Shown here piece after piece: positions 29,435 through 37,443 of a stretch of 55,059 bases of DNA. The stretch is from positions 1-55,059 of the IMG/VR virus record IMGVR_UViG_3300005253_000112, one strand, 5' to 3'. The notes under the pieces were generated by a model. That model ran no database searches. It saw only the letters and a list, made by a program, of their open reading frames with translations, and was not told the DNA's origin. Made by a program: the position numbers and the translations under genes. Numbering within the stretch: the first letter of the stretch is position 1; each line of letters begins with the position of its first letter. This stretch comes from a virus.

Positions 29435-30916
29435 TCATTCCCCCGCGAATACCTCCGCCGTCACCGTTTCGCCGTCTGTCGCTTTTGCCGTGAGGATGCT
29501 CACGTCGGCCTCACGTGCGGCGGTTGCAATAGCACGCTGATTCTTTGGGTCAAGGCCTTCCCAGAACTCTTGCACCAACGGTATCAGCCCGCCTTCCCCT
29601 ACAGCCTCGATAGCCAGGTCGACCGCGATGCGAGACCGCTCGCCCTGCGATAGGTCGGCGTAGAATGTGCTCGGTCCGCGGTCGGTGGTGACGACCAGCC
29701 GCTCAGCCTCGACGCGCAATGGGCAACCCGTGACCGCCAGCGCATTGGACAACACGGCGTCAGTCGCTTTGGCGGCAGCCCGGAGACGTTCAGCCCCAGC
29801 CAGGCGGACCTTAATGGTCGTTACCGCCTCTTGTGCGGCCACCTGCGACATCTTGGCTCGTCGGACGTTGGTGCCGGTTTCGATGGCCTGGGTGGCCTCC
29901 AGGCAACGCTGGCGGGCAGCGTCAACCTCTTCGTCGGGGACCGGTTCGATATTGAGGCCGGCGGCAACTTGATGCCGCCACAAGTCCATTGTGTTCTCAT
30001 GCGACACAGCGCTGTCCAACCAATCTGCTGCGCGGGCATGGTCGCTTTGTTCGGCTGCCAATCCCTCCCGGGCTGTGGTCAGCTTGGCCTCTAATTCCTC
30101 AACGACTGCTTCCTTGCGGGTTGCATCGATCGCCGTTTCGTTGAGCCGCTCTTTCGCGGTATCTACGTCCTGGCCGGCGTAGTTGCCTTCCGCCTCTTGG
30201 ATGTCACGGCTCGCCTCCTCCGCTCTGGCGATCACCTCCCCCGCATGTTCTTGCCGACTCTTTGTTTCCTGGTGGAACCGTACCGCTTCATTCAGAGCGG
30301 CCTGCAACTTGTCAGCATCGTCTTCTGCCGTGAGGTCGACGCCCTCGACTGCTTGCCGACGGGCCTCCGCCATGCCGGACATGCGCTTCACCTGATCCTC
30401 ATCGTCGCGGGCCGCCTTGTCGATGTCGACCTTGATTCGCCGGGCCATCTCTACGATGTCGCCCGCCTCGGTAGCGCGACGAGTGACCACCGAGTCGAAT
30501 CCTTCTTGCCCGCCCAGCAATGCGTGAAACAGCGACGGGTCGGGTGTTACGCCCAGCATCTCCAGCAGTGCCTTGATTCGTTTGGCGTCAGCCGCGCCGG
30601 CATCCTTCAACCCCGGGTCTACCAACATGGCCAGCGACCGCCGGCTGTCGAGCACCCGAACATCCAGTTCGCCGGTTCGCCGCGTACTGCGGCCGACGTG
30701 TAGAGTCACGCCGAGCCCGTCGACATGCCCCGACGCCGCACCGTCACGGACAGACAGTTTCCCGCGGCCCGTGGCGATGGCCTCAGCGACGTCTATCGCC
30801 TTGGTCTTGCCCGAGCCGTTGGGGCCGCACAGCACGTTGACGCCGGGGACGATGTCCATTGTCAGGTCTTCAATCGGTCCGATGTCTTCGATTTTGATAG
30901 TATTGGATTTGGTCAT
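29435..30916 (-). CDS. SbcC/Rad50-like ATPase (493 aa)
   Basis: Walker A in NVLCGPNGSGKTKAID near residues 27-42, then a Leu- and Glu-rich coiled coil (about 165-390), and the signature LSQGERSRIAVDLAIEA followed by a Walker B-like strand (PLVQEFWEGL) near 410-455. The coiled coil is short for SbcC and lacks a clear CxxC hook, so it is a compact phage version. It probably pairs with the exonuclease two genes upstream. Confidence 0.8.
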   Translation of the reverse strand: MTKSNTIKIEDIGPIEDLTMDIVPGVNVLCGPNGSGKTKAIDVAEAIATGRGKLSVRDGAASGHVDGLGVTLHVGRSTRRTGELDVRVLDSRRSLAMLVDPGLKDAGAADAKRIKALLEMLGVTPDPSLFHALLGGQEGFDSVVTRRATEAGDIVEMARRIKVDIDKAARDDEDQVKRMSGMAEARRQAVEGVDLTAEDDADKLQAALNEAVRFHQETKSRQEHAGEVIARAEEASRDIQEAEGNYAGQDVDTAKERLNETAIDATRKEAVVEELEAKLTTAREGLAAEQSDHARAADWLDSAVSHENTMDLWRHQVAAGLNIEPVPDEEVDAARQRCLEATQAIETGTNVRRAKMSQVAAQEAVTTIKVRLAGAERLRAAAKATDAVLSNALAVTGCPLRVEAERLVVTTDRGPSTFYADLSQGERSRIAVDLAIEAVGEGGLIPLVQEFWEGLDPKNQRAIATAAREADVSILTAKATDGETVTAEVFAGE

Positions 30917-30922
30917 GCCTCA

Positions 30923-30958
30923 CCGTTCTTTCTGGCGGTATCCGCCTGGGGTTAAAGG
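30923..30958 (-). other. Short hairpin leader resembling RNA element A start
   Basis: Right after a stop codon the minus strand reads AACCCCAGGCGG-AUA-CCGCC, then a ribosome site region and ATG. The AACCCCAGGC opening is the same as in elements A1 and A2, but a 5-bp hairpin replaces the 105-nt structure. It looks like a stripped version. Confidence 0.5.
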
Positions 30959-32041
30959 TTATTGTGCGTTTGACCCTTCGCCGCGGCCGGCCCTGATAGT
31001 CTTGTTCGCCCGGTCGCACATTTCGTGAATCACCTTGAGGTCCTCAGCGGAAGGGCCGGGCTTCGCCCCCACGAACCTCTCGCGAACCGCCTGGATTTCC
31101 AGGAGCGTACCGGCCTCCGCGAGTGCGACGGTGCAGTCCGTGACCAGGTCCGGCCCTGGCTCCGCAATCGCTTCTGCCTCTTCAGGCTCTTCAGGCTCTT
31201 CAGGCTCTTCTGCCTCTTCAGGCTCTGGCGGCTTGTCGGCGGCGCCTACCGAATCGTTGAGCGGAGAGATGCGGGCTTTCTTGCGAGGATCAGGAACAGG
31301 GCCGAAAGCCTCAGCCACCGTTTGCTCGCCCTGCTTGATGCCGGTGGCGACGGCCCGCATGAATATGACGTCGTTCGTGTCGATGTCAGGGACGCCCTCT
31401 TTGCCAATCAAATGCAACACCTGCGCCTCGGTCGCGCCCTGGTCAGCGAACCACTTAAGCAGATTCTCCCGTATAGTAACCATTGTCGCGCCGTCGCCTA
31501 CCGCTATTTTCTTGGCACTCTCGCACACCTCATCCACATAGGCTCTAGGGACAACTCGGAAGATCGCATTTCGCAAGCCTCTCGCGCTCGCATTGTTCTT
31601 CGCCAAGACGATCATGTCTTCGTTGTAGCGCTTGCCTTTCTTGTCTGTGATTCTAAGCGCGTACTCCATCGTGATCGCTACGTTTGTTTCCAGGTCATGG
31701 CACATGCCAATACTCGTAACGGTCAAATCGTCTTCTCCGATGTTGCGACACGCGCACCGAAGATTTCCCCACGTCGAGGCGACGACTTCCGCCAAGCGGA
31801 TCGACGGCCCGATAATGCGTTTGCCCCCCCGTGGCACGGAATAGAACATGCTCCCGGCGATGGCCTTCGTCATGCACGCCAGTGCTGTCGCTCGCTTTTG
31901 AAACAGATCGACCGATCGCGGGAACCGGTGCGCCGTCGCAATCTGTATATCAACTTCAGATCGGTTCAGGGCTTCGAGCGCTTCGGTCCCGGTGGTTACT
32001 AGTTCGCCTTGCACGGCCTCGTTTGTATCTGCGTTACTCAT
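30959..32041 (-). CDS. Putative single-strand annealing / recombination mediator protein (360 aa)
   Basis: The start MSNADTNEAVQG follows GGAGTGATAGG. Residues 25-170 carry the pattern AHRFPRSVDLFQKRATALACM, YSVPRGGKRIIGPSIRLAEVVASTWGN, MCHDLETNVA and NNASARGLRNAIFRVVP, well known in phage proteins encoded next to RecE-type nucleases. The C-terminus has a PEPEE repeat (encoded by CTTCAGGCT repeats at 31175-31215) and a helical tail. I infer an annealing-protein role from this context. Confidence 0.7.
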   Translation of the reverse strand: MSNADTNEAVQGELVTTGTEALEALNRSEVDIQIATAHRFPRSVDLFQKRATALACMTKAIAGSMFYSVPRGGKRIIGPSIRLAEVVASTWGNLRCACRNIGEDDLTVTSIGMCHDLETNVAITMEYALRITDKKGKRYNEDMIVLAKNNASARGLRNAIFRVVPRAYVDEVCESAKKIAVGDGATMVTIRENLLKWFADQGATEAQVLHLIGKEGVPDIDTNDVIFMRAVATGIKQGEQTVAEAFGPVPDPRKKARISPLNDSVGAADKPPEPEEAEEPEEPEEPEEAEAIAEPGPDLVTDCTVALAEAGTLLEIQAVRERFVGAKPGPSAEDLKVIHEMCDRANKTIRAGRGEGSNAQ

Positions 32042-32045
32042 CCTA

Positions 32046-32906
32046 TCACTCCACTTCGTATTGTTTGCGACTCGCCTCCGCCCACGTAGACGGAGATAGC
32101 TCTGTGTTCTTGCCGTACGTAGCAGTCCCCCACCTACCGGACGCCTTGCATTCCGCCAACGTCCGCAGGTCGCGGTGGACCTTCTCTTCACCGATGGCGA
32201 GGTGCTCGGCACTCAGGGTAAATAGCTCGCAGTTGTACGGCGCTCTGTTGCGCGACGCTATGCACCGGAACGGTCGCTCGTCTCCGAACATCGCCTTGAC
32301 GCCCATGCGGTAGAACGCCGCCTGATAGTCGTAGCCTTGGGGGGCGTACGAGGGGTATTCAATTGACCGGTTGAACGCTCTGGCATCCACGTCCGCCGCC
32401 GTCTTAAAGTCGAGGATGCACGTATGGAGGAGCAGGTCGATCTTGCACCGCAGTAGCAGGCCGGTCGCCCGGTCGGTCCAGCGGATGGCATATTCAACCT
32501 CCTCGCATGCGTTGAATAGCGTCATCGCGTCGTCGTGGCCGCGTATAGAAGCCATGATCCGTTCAAACGGCTCGAACTCAGCCGGCTTCAACAGCAGTTT
32601 GCCAGCGTTGTCGTTGCGGAAGTGAACCCACGCCTTGCCCATCCGTGCGCCGTTTGCACTGAGTGAATCGCGCGGAATCTCAATCACGTTCCGCCCCATC
32701 CCGTCGGGGCACAGTACAATATCGTGTGCGTCGTGGCCGAACTTCAGCGAAGGCGTAATCTTCTTGCGAGGCTCGGTCTTGGCGACGTGCCGCTGATAAA
32801 ACAGCAGCGGATTGTCCATGTCCTGGAGCATCGACCGCGAGACGCCCGGACAAGCATGGTATTCGTCGTTCGTACACTCCCAATGTTCGGGGGTTGCCGG
32901 CTGCAT
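32046..32906 (-). CDS. PD-(D/E)XK exonuclease, RecE/DUF3799-like (286 aa)
   Basis: The start MQPATPEHWEC overlaps the upstream stop. Features: YHACPGVSRSMLQDM near the front (RecE-like helix-turn), LKFGHDAHDIVL, LLLRCKIDLLLH then ILDFKTAADVDARAF, the DxK-type active site, and QGYDYQAAFYRMGV. It should degrade duplex ends to give 3' single strands for the neighbouring annealing protein. Confidence 0.85.
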   Translation of the reverse strand: MQPATPEHWECTNDEYHACPGVSRSMLQDMDNPLLFYQRHVAKTEPRKKITPSLKFGHDAHDIVLCPDGMGRNVIEIPRDSLSANGARMGKAWVHFRNDNAGKLLLKPAEFEPFERIMASIRGHDDAMTLFNACEEVEYAIRWTDRATGLLLRCKIDLLLHTCILDFKTAADVDARAFNRSIEYPSYAPQGYDYQAAFYRMGVKAMFGDERPFRCIASRNRAPYNCELFTLSAEHLAIGEEKVHRDLRTLAECKASGRWGTATYGKNTELSPSTWAEASRKQYEVE

Positions 32907-33184
32907 CACGGTATCACCTTGTCCATTCTGGCTATCAAGCCTTTCGTCGCCGCGAGGCTGTTGTTGTAGTAGAATGCGTCGTGGTCCCCGAGCGGTCGCG
33001 CGGCAGTCTCCAACAGGGCCGCGAGGCATTGCAGCACAACCCGGCACTCGGTCAACCAATGCCGAGCCCTATCTCTAGCGAGTACCGCGTTGTCGTACGA
33101 CTCCTGCACCATCGCCAATTCGCGGCGCAGCCGGTCACACGCTTCGATCACGTCGTCGATAAATGCGCCGTCGAGTTCTGCCAT
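32906..33184 (-). CDS. Small helical protein (92 aa)
   Basis: GAGGTAAAATC precedes the ATG. It is a long helix (CDRLRRELAMVQESYDN...) and a second C-terminal helix. It lies directly upstream of the exonuclease. Role unknown. Confidence 0.6.
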   Translation of the reverse strand: MAELDGAFIDDVIEACDRLRRELAMVQESYDNAVLARDRARHWLTECRVVLQCLAALLETAARPLGDHDAFYYNNSLAATKGLIARMDKVIP

Positions 33185-33193
33185 GATTTTACC

Positions 33194-33760
33194 TCATTCA
33201 GTTGTTACCGACGCGGGCTCTTCATCTTCCGGCTCGGCGGCGTCATCGTCCGCACCACCGCAATACTCCGGATGTTCTTTCCAGAACGTCACGAGCGCTT
33301 CCTCGATTTCCTCCGCCTTAGTTGGGCCGATGCGTACTATATCCGCCAAGCGGAAGTTGTCGAGATATCCCTGCAACTCCCCAAGTGTCTTCAGGCCGGC
33401 ATCTTCGAGTATGGGGGCGAGCTTACCGACGACCTCCGAGACGGGGGTTTCTCGCCAGCCTTCTTTGTCATCCATCCCCGGCAAGGTCTTCTGTGGGTCG
33501 GGCTGCTCGGGGCCGTCGCGGACACACGTGAGTAGCGCCGTCCGCTTTTCTTCCCAGCGAGACTTAGCGGCTTTGTATGCCTCGTTCTTTTCCTTCATCG
33601 CGCTTTCGAGCGAGCTTGCCTCGCGTTCCATTTCCTGGAGATGGTCGAGATGATCCAGCTTCGCCTGCGTGGCAGCGTCGAGTTCCGGGGCTGCTTGTGT
33701 TTCGTCCTCGGGGACGTCGCCCTCTACCGCCTCGTCGCCGTTCGTGTTTTCCTCTGTCAT
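33194..33760 (-). CDS. Acidic coiled-coil protein with helix-hairpin-helix-like end (188 aa)
   Basis: The start MTEENTNGDEAV follows GGAGAACGAATC. Residues 1-30 are acidic, 35-75 a coiled coil (LDHLQEMEREASSLESAMKEK), 110-160 read as HhH (APILEDAGLKTLGELQGYL, ADIVRIGPTKAEEIEEAL). Such pairs bind DNA without sequence specificity, so a role with the recombination genes is plausible. Positions 33761-33894 hold nothing but the direct-repeat copy. Confidence 0.7.
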   Translation of the reverse strand: MTEENTNGDEAVEGDVPEDETQAAPELDAATQAKLDHLDHLQEMEREASSLESAMKEKNEAYKAAKSRWEEKRTALLTCVRDGPEQPDPQKTLPGMDDKEGWRETPVSEVVGKLAPILEDAGLKTLGELQGYLDNFRLADIVRIGPTKAEEIEEALVTFWKEHPEYCGGADDDAAEPEDEEPASVTTE

Positions 33761-33870
33761 GATTCGTTCTCCGTGAAAGGTTTTCAAAACCGACGCCCAG
33801 CAGTTCCCTCCGCCGGGCGCCACAGTCCATCCGCCGATAGCGGCTCTCGTCCGTGTCCCTGCCGCTCGCC

Positions 33871-33893
33871 GTCGCGTCGTGCTGGGCGGTCCT
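33871..33893. repeat. 23-bp direct repeat, copy 1
   Basis: GTCGCGTCGTGCTGGGCGGT continues CCT. It lies at the 3' side of the PP-loop gene (minus orientation). Copy 2 at 34768-34790 lies just 5' of it and differs at one position (A for G). Confidence 0.85.
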
Positions 33894-33894
33894 G

Positions 33895-34764
33895 TTAGGT
33901 CATGCAAGCGGGACATAATCCCGGAATCCATAGCTGCGGGTCGGCATCGTCCGCAACCCCAAAATCAACCTCGCTCAACGACACTCGCTTGGAGTGTAAG
34001 AACACCTCGCCTCGCATTCCACCGCATTTCCGTATGGCCGTATCGAACTCGATGGCCTCCTGAAACGACTCTGGCTCCTCGTCTCGCAGCCATCGCCATT
34101 CCGCCTTGGACCGGTAAGGGCAACCGATGCACGCGGACCGAGGCGGTTGTGGATAGCCGTTTTCTCTCATCCACTCTAGGCATCCGGCCCGCGTCTTTTC
34201 GAGTTCAATGAGCGGGAACCAGTTGCGCCGCCACCGCTCACCAGAGGACCGCATTCGGTTTGCTTCATCGGCCGATATACCAATCCACTGTTCGATGTGG
34301 TTGACCGGAATTCGGGCATACCTGGGAAATCCCGCAAACTTCCGAACCCACTTGCGCATCGGGTCTAGCTTGTATTCCCGCGTGCATTGTCGGCGGATCA
34401 TGCCCTTCTCACCATTGGGTCCAAGGACGAAATAGGGCATTGCCCCCCATCGCGTCTGCCCGTCGGCCGTTTCGCCTCGCTGCAATTGTCGTTCTTCCAT
34501 CGGTCCAGAATACGCGACCTGGTATCGCAAGGCATCTTCCCGAACATTGCCCGCACAAACCCGATGCACTGGGACCCCGTATTTCGCCGCCTCGGCAGTT
34601 AGCCAATCCAAATGACGGTACACCGCCTTCGGCTCCCACCCCGTATCGGCGAACACAGCGGCGTCAAGCGGGGGCAGCACTCCTTGGCACGACATCAACA
34701 ACACCGCCGTTGACTGAACGCCTGCGCCTAGACTCAATATTCGTAAGTGTGGTTTAGTTTCCAT
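33895..34764 (-). CDS. PP-loop / PAPS-reductase-like ATP pyrophosphatase (289 aa)
   Basis: The PP-loop LSLGAGVQSTAVLLM near residues 10-25 is followed by DAAVFADTGWEP, RRQCTREYKLDPMRKWVRK, IGISADEANRMR and ACIGCPYR, then PGLCPACM: typical PAPS-reductase-family (adenylyl transferase) phage proteins with a Cys pair. Members act in sulfur chemistry, in DNA modification such as phosphorothioation (DndC) or unknown work. The gene is bracketed by direct repeats and has no clear ribosome site, so it may have been recently gained. Confidence 0.75.
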   Translation of the reverse strand: METKPHLRILSLGAGVQSTAVLLMSCQGVLPPLDAAVFADTGWEPKAVYRHLDWLTAEAAKYGVPVHRVCAGNVREDALRYQVAYSGPMEERQLQRGETADGQTRWGAMPYFVLGPNGEKGMIRRQCTREYKLDPMRKWVRKFAGFPRYARIPVNHIEQWIGISADEANRMRSSGERWRRNWFPLIELEKTRAGCLEWMRENGYPQPPRSACIGCPYRSKAEWRWLRDEEPESFQEAIEFDTAIRKCGGMRGEVFLHSKRVSLSEVDFGVADDADPQLWIPGLCPACMT

Positions 34765-34767
34765 ATC

Positions 34768-34790
34768 GTCGCGTCATGCTGGGCGGTCCT
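34768..34790. repeat. 23-bp direct repeat, copy 2
   Basis: GTCGCGTCATGCTGGGCGGT continues CCT, matching the copy at 33871-33893 in 22 of 23 positions. It overlaps the stop of the upstream small gene and precedes the PP-loop start by three bases. Confidence 0.85.
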
Positions 34791-34923
34791 AGCTGTCTTC
34801 GTCGCCTTCGGTTTCGTCTGGCCAGCCCTCGACAATCATCCGAACTCGTGACCGGAATCGTTCGATCTTTTCGATCCGATCTACCACCATCTCATCGACG
34901 ACTTGATCCAGCGTCTTCGCCAT
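34789..34923 (-). CDS. Small helical protein (44 aa)
   Basis: Starts MAKTLDQVVDEMVVDRI after GAAGGGATTGATA. Helical with an acidic end EGDEDS. Overlaps the upstream zinc-ribbon gene by 32 bases. Function unknown. Confidence 0.55.
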   Translation of the reverse strand: MAKTLDQVVDEMVVDRIEKIERFRSRVRMIVEGWPDETEGDEDS

Positions 34924-35251
34924 TATCAATCCCTTCAACGTGCTCCCCGCTCCCCCGGGGCGTCGCCGTTGTGGCTGCACCGTCACCCGGGGGAGTTGCC
35001 GCCGCTGTAACCGCCGGTACGTCATCCGGCGCGGCGGTGCGAATTAACCGCGTGTCCTGGCTCCCGCACGTTTCGCACAGGACGTATGGGGTTATTGCGT
35101 CCAGGTGGTACGCAACGTTTCCGCAGTCTCGGCACTTTCGGTGGCTCATGTTTGCCACGGCAGCCAGGAGACGCATTGCCAGCTCTCCCATCCAAAAGGC
35201 GGACAACGTGCCTGCCTCAAACTCGCGGAGCAATCGATCTAATGTTGCCAT
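34892..35251 (-). CDS. Zinc-ribbon protein with Pro/Ala-rich tail (119 aa)
   Basis: AAAGGGTAATACG precedes the start. A helical front (LLREFEAGTLSAFWMGELA) is followed by CRDCGNVAY and CETCGSQD, a four-cysteine ribbon, then an Ala/Thr/Pro-rich tail. Common small phage layout; role unknown. Confidence 0.6.
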   Translation of the reverse strand: MATLDRLLREFEAGTLSAFWMGELAMRLLAAVANMSHRKCRDCGNVAYHLDAITPYVLCETCGSQDTRLIRTAAPDDVPAVTAAATPPGDGAATTATPRGSGEHVEGIDNGEDAGSSRR

Positions 35252-35255
35252 CGTA

Positions 35256-35354
35256 TTACCCTTTCTGTTGTTTGGCCACGTGCTGGAGGCGATCCGTCCG
35301 TCCTGGGGAGCCGTCGCGAGCTAGCCACTGCTCCACCCCACAAAACACACTCAT
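35256..35354 (-). CDS. Possible 32-residue protein
   Basis: MSVFCGVEQWLARDGSPGRT continues to VAKQQKG, starting within the stop of the upstream HTH gene (ATGAGTG overlap) and ending before the next gene's ribosome site. It fills the only gap here and has GGAAAGC upstream. Confidence 0.45.
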   Translation of the reverse strand: MSVFCGVEQWLARDGSPGRTDRLQHVAKQQKG

Positions 35355-35596
35355 GCTTTCCACGGCTTCCGCTTGCTCGGTCCAAGCGTAACGGTCGGCG
35401 GCTTGATCTTGCACGTCATGTCCCACGCCGCCGCCATACGCTCCAGCACGGCATCGCTCGGGTCGCGCTTGCCTTGGCGGATATCACACAAGTTGGACTC
35501 GCCTACCGTCGCTGCCCACGCCGCATCGCGTAGCGTCGCATACGTCTTGATCGCTTCGCAAATCAGTTCCAGGTCGGTGTCTGTTAGTTTGGGCAT
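35351..35596 (-). CDS. Small HTH-like protein (81 aa)
   Basis: Reading AAGGAAAGACC before ATG. The middle (TLRDAAWAATVGESNLCDIRQGKRDPSD) has HTH spacing like short XRE domains. The end is basic (LGPSKRKPWKA). It lies early in the minus-strand early operon and could regulate it; family is not certain. Confidence 0.6.
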   Translation of the reverse strand: MPKLTDTDLELICEAIKTYATLRDAAWAATVGESNLCDIRQGKRDPSDAVLERMAAAWDMTCKIKPPTVTLGPSKRKPWKA

Positions 35597-35607
35597 AGGG
35601 TCTTTCC

Positions 35608-35856
35608 TTAGTTCGGATCTGCCGGTCGCTCATGTATGTCAGCGATCCGCCCGAGCGTGTTTGCTATTTCGTTCAACCCTCCGGCAGCCGTTGTCTGCGG
35701 CGTCGGGCCGTCAATCGCTTGAGCGATAGTCGCACACCCCACTAGTAGTGCCGTCGCCAGTGCCACCGCATCGGCTGACGTATCCCTTGGTAGGTTTTGC
35801 AGCGTTTGGCTGATAATCGAAGAATACCAGTCATTGTCAAACAGCGTAACTTTCAT
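35608..35856 (-). CDS. Small protein with hydrophobic middle (82 aa)
   Basis: Starts MKVTLFDNDWYSS after AAGGGTGTATG. The stretch ALATALLVGCATIAQAI could be a helix or membrane span; the rest is polar. Function unknown. Confidence 0.55.
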   Translation of the reverse strand: MKVTLFDNDWYSSIISQTLQNLPRDTSADAVALATALLVGCATIAQAIDGPTPQTTAAGGLNEIANTLGRIADIHERPADPN

Positions 35857-35865
35857 CATACACCC

Positions 35866-36054
35866 TTAGTTCTGATGCGGTTCGTACCGCTGGATTCTGT
35901 CGCCGCCCATCACGGGTACGGCCTCGTACCACGTCCCCGGGTCTTTGGCGGCTGATAACCGTACCATCCACTCAGCTTCGGCTTCGATGCAATGTACCGT
36001 CTTGAGCGGCTTGCTGTTTTGCAGGATCGTCCAGCGTCGGCCTAGTAGTTTCAT
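35866..36054 (-). CDS. Small basic protein (62 aa)
   Basis: GGAGACCAAACC precedes the start MKLLGRRWTIL. Compact alpha/beta protein with EAEWMVRLSAAKD. No family. The 68 bases above it hold only a short GC hairpin. Confidence 0.55.
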   Translation of the reverse strand: MKLLGRRWTILQNSKPLKTVHCIEAEAEWMVRLSAAKDPGTWYEAVPVMGGDRIQRYEPHQN

Positions 36055-36122
36055 GGTTTGGTCTCCGCGTGGTTGCATCGGCCATCAAGGCGAAGCCCGC
36101 GGGGCTCTGGGCTTGGTGGTCG

Positions 36123-36356
36123 TTAAACAGGCCGGCAGTCGCGGACAGCCAAGCACGCCGGTACATTGTCGCCCAAGATTAGTTCAATGTATCGGCAATC
36201 GTCGTTGGTGATTGAGCATTTGCCGTTGAGCTCATCCCTAAGATGGTCCTTCACGCGGTTTAGGCCCCTGATCTTCTCGTCCAAGACGGCAGCCACTATC
36301 AGTGCCTCGCCTATTGTAATCTTACGGTCTTCTCGGCGTTTCGTTTCAGTCGTCAT
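36123..36356 (-). CDS. Small helical protein, first gene of the early operon (77 aa)
   Basis: GGGAGACGAAACG precedes ATG. The sequence MTTETKRREDRKITIG then EALIVAAVLDEKIRG is helical with a basic front and cysteine-containing end (DDCRYIELILGDNVPACLAVRDC). It is the first minus-strand gene downstream of the candidate early promoter, so it may be a regulator. Confidence 0.55.
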   Translation of the reverse strand: MTTETKRREDRKITIGEALIVAAVLDEKIRGLNRVKDHLRDELNGKCSITNDDCRYIELILGDNVPACLAVRDCRPV

Positions 36357-36404
36357 CGTTTCGTCTCCCGCTCAGGGCCGCGGTTGGTTGCTTCCGATGC
36401 CCAC

Positions 36405-36432
36405 ATTATACACAATCCTGATTACTTCGCAA
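36405..36432 (-). promoter_or_regulatory. Candidate early promoter
   Basis: Minus strand TTGCGA (36427-36432), 16-base spacer, and a perfect TATAAT (36405-36410), 49 bases before the gene starting at 36356. It would drive the early operon to the left. Confidence 0.65.
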
Positions 36433-36616
36433 GAGAACTATACCGTCACAGCGAAACTATTTTACGGGCCTAAGGTGCTATGGCGTATAGACTTACGGCG
36501 CCTCGGGCCAGAAGGGCCGGAAAGTATTCTGCGGATTTATCACGGCGGAAGCCGGGTTGCCGGGATTCTCGGTGGTTGTTAGAATCGGGCAACGAAAGGA
36601 TCGATGATGCGCCGAG

Positions 36617-36778
36617 ATGGCGTCCATGCCGATCGGTGCGCAGCACAAGGCCGACACGGAGCCGCGGCAACGGTATGGACCGCCGCCGCAGCCGATACAC
36701 CTGGGGCCGATCAAACGGAAGCGTCGCAACCAGCAACGGAATTACGAAGGCGACATGGTGTTCGACGCAAGCAGATAG
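36617..36778 (+). CDS. Possible small basic plus-strand protein (53 aa)
   Basis: MASMPIGAQHKAD followed by PRQRYGPPPQPIHLG and IKRKRRNQQRNYEG. GC at third codon positions is about 75-80%, as in neighbouring genes, whereas the competing frame from 36604 shows about 50%. The ribosome site is weak. Positions 36357-36616 otherwise hold only the promoter and ambiguous frames (36397-36582, 61 codons). Confidence 0.35.
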   Translation: MASMPIGAQHKADTEPRQRYGPPPQPIHLGPIKRKRRNQQRNYEGDMVFDASR

Positions 36779-37432
36779 CTATACCAGCGTAGACGGCGGC
36801 GGGTAGCTGTCGCGTTCCATCACCGTGAAGTGGCTCATTTGATCCGTAATAAGATATGCGTCGTTGCCTGTAAAATTCGCGACGCGCAAGTCAAGGGAAT
36901 GACCTGGATCGAGCAACAAAAGATAAGGGCCGCCCCCGCATGTATTGCCGCGATTATTGCCGGCAACCGTAGTCGTCGATATTCGTCCTTCACACCCCGG
37001 CACTGGATCTTGCACGACCGCAAATGTATCGTCGACTTCCCGCAGTCGCACTCGCATGGTTGTAGTTCCATCTGGGACCGGTGTCGTGTTTCGTTCGAGC
37101 GTTACCGACCATGATACTTCAACGAGCATCGTCCGCCCGTCAGTTGTCGGATCGCCATCTCCATGTGTAACATTGATAATTTTGGCAAACGGTGAAACTG
37201 TGGGCAGTGCTAGATCGCTGCCAATTATCGTTGCGATCGCGAGCCGTATTGAAGCAGCCCCCCCAGTCCCGACATTCTGCTGCGGCGTGTTATACGCCGT
37301 AATCGCCGATCGAATCGGAATAGGCGTACGATGAATCCCCGGCTGCGCAAACTCGTGAAACCGATCGTTCTCATGCTGGCGCACCGAAGCGTCGATACGC
37401 TTGCGGGCGGCGTCGCTGTAGACTCTGCTCAT
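36779..37432 (-). CDS. Virion-associated protein (217 aa)
   Basis: The product is beta-rich with NVTHGDGDPTTDGRTMLVEVSW and a C-terminal FTVMERDSYPPPST. It is the last gene of the virion block, downstream of two tail-like genes, so it may be a tail tip or fibre protein. No family is recognised. Confidence 0.6.
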   Translation of the reverse strand: MSRVYSDAARKRIDASVRQHENDRFHEFAQPGIHRTPIPIRSAITAYNTPQQNVGTGGAASIRLAIATIIGSDLALPTVSPFAKIINVTHGDGDPTTDGRTMLVEVSWSVTLERNTTPVPDGTTTMRVRLREVDDTFAVVQDPVPGCEGRISTTTVAGNNRGNTCGGGPYLLLLDPGHSLDLRVANFTGNDAYLITDQMSHFTVMERDSYPPPSTLV

Positions 37433-37443
37433 CGTGGGTTTGC

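Noticed and set aside
31025-32002. Long plus-strand ORF of 325 codons
   Set aside because: It lies opposite the annealing-protein gene, which has clear family motifs; the plus frame is a GC-rich shadow.
36166-36582. Plus-strand ORF ending KLFYGPKVLWRID
   Set aside because: The 3' part looks protein-like, but it has no ribosome site, overlaps the early promoter and has third-position GC near 50%.
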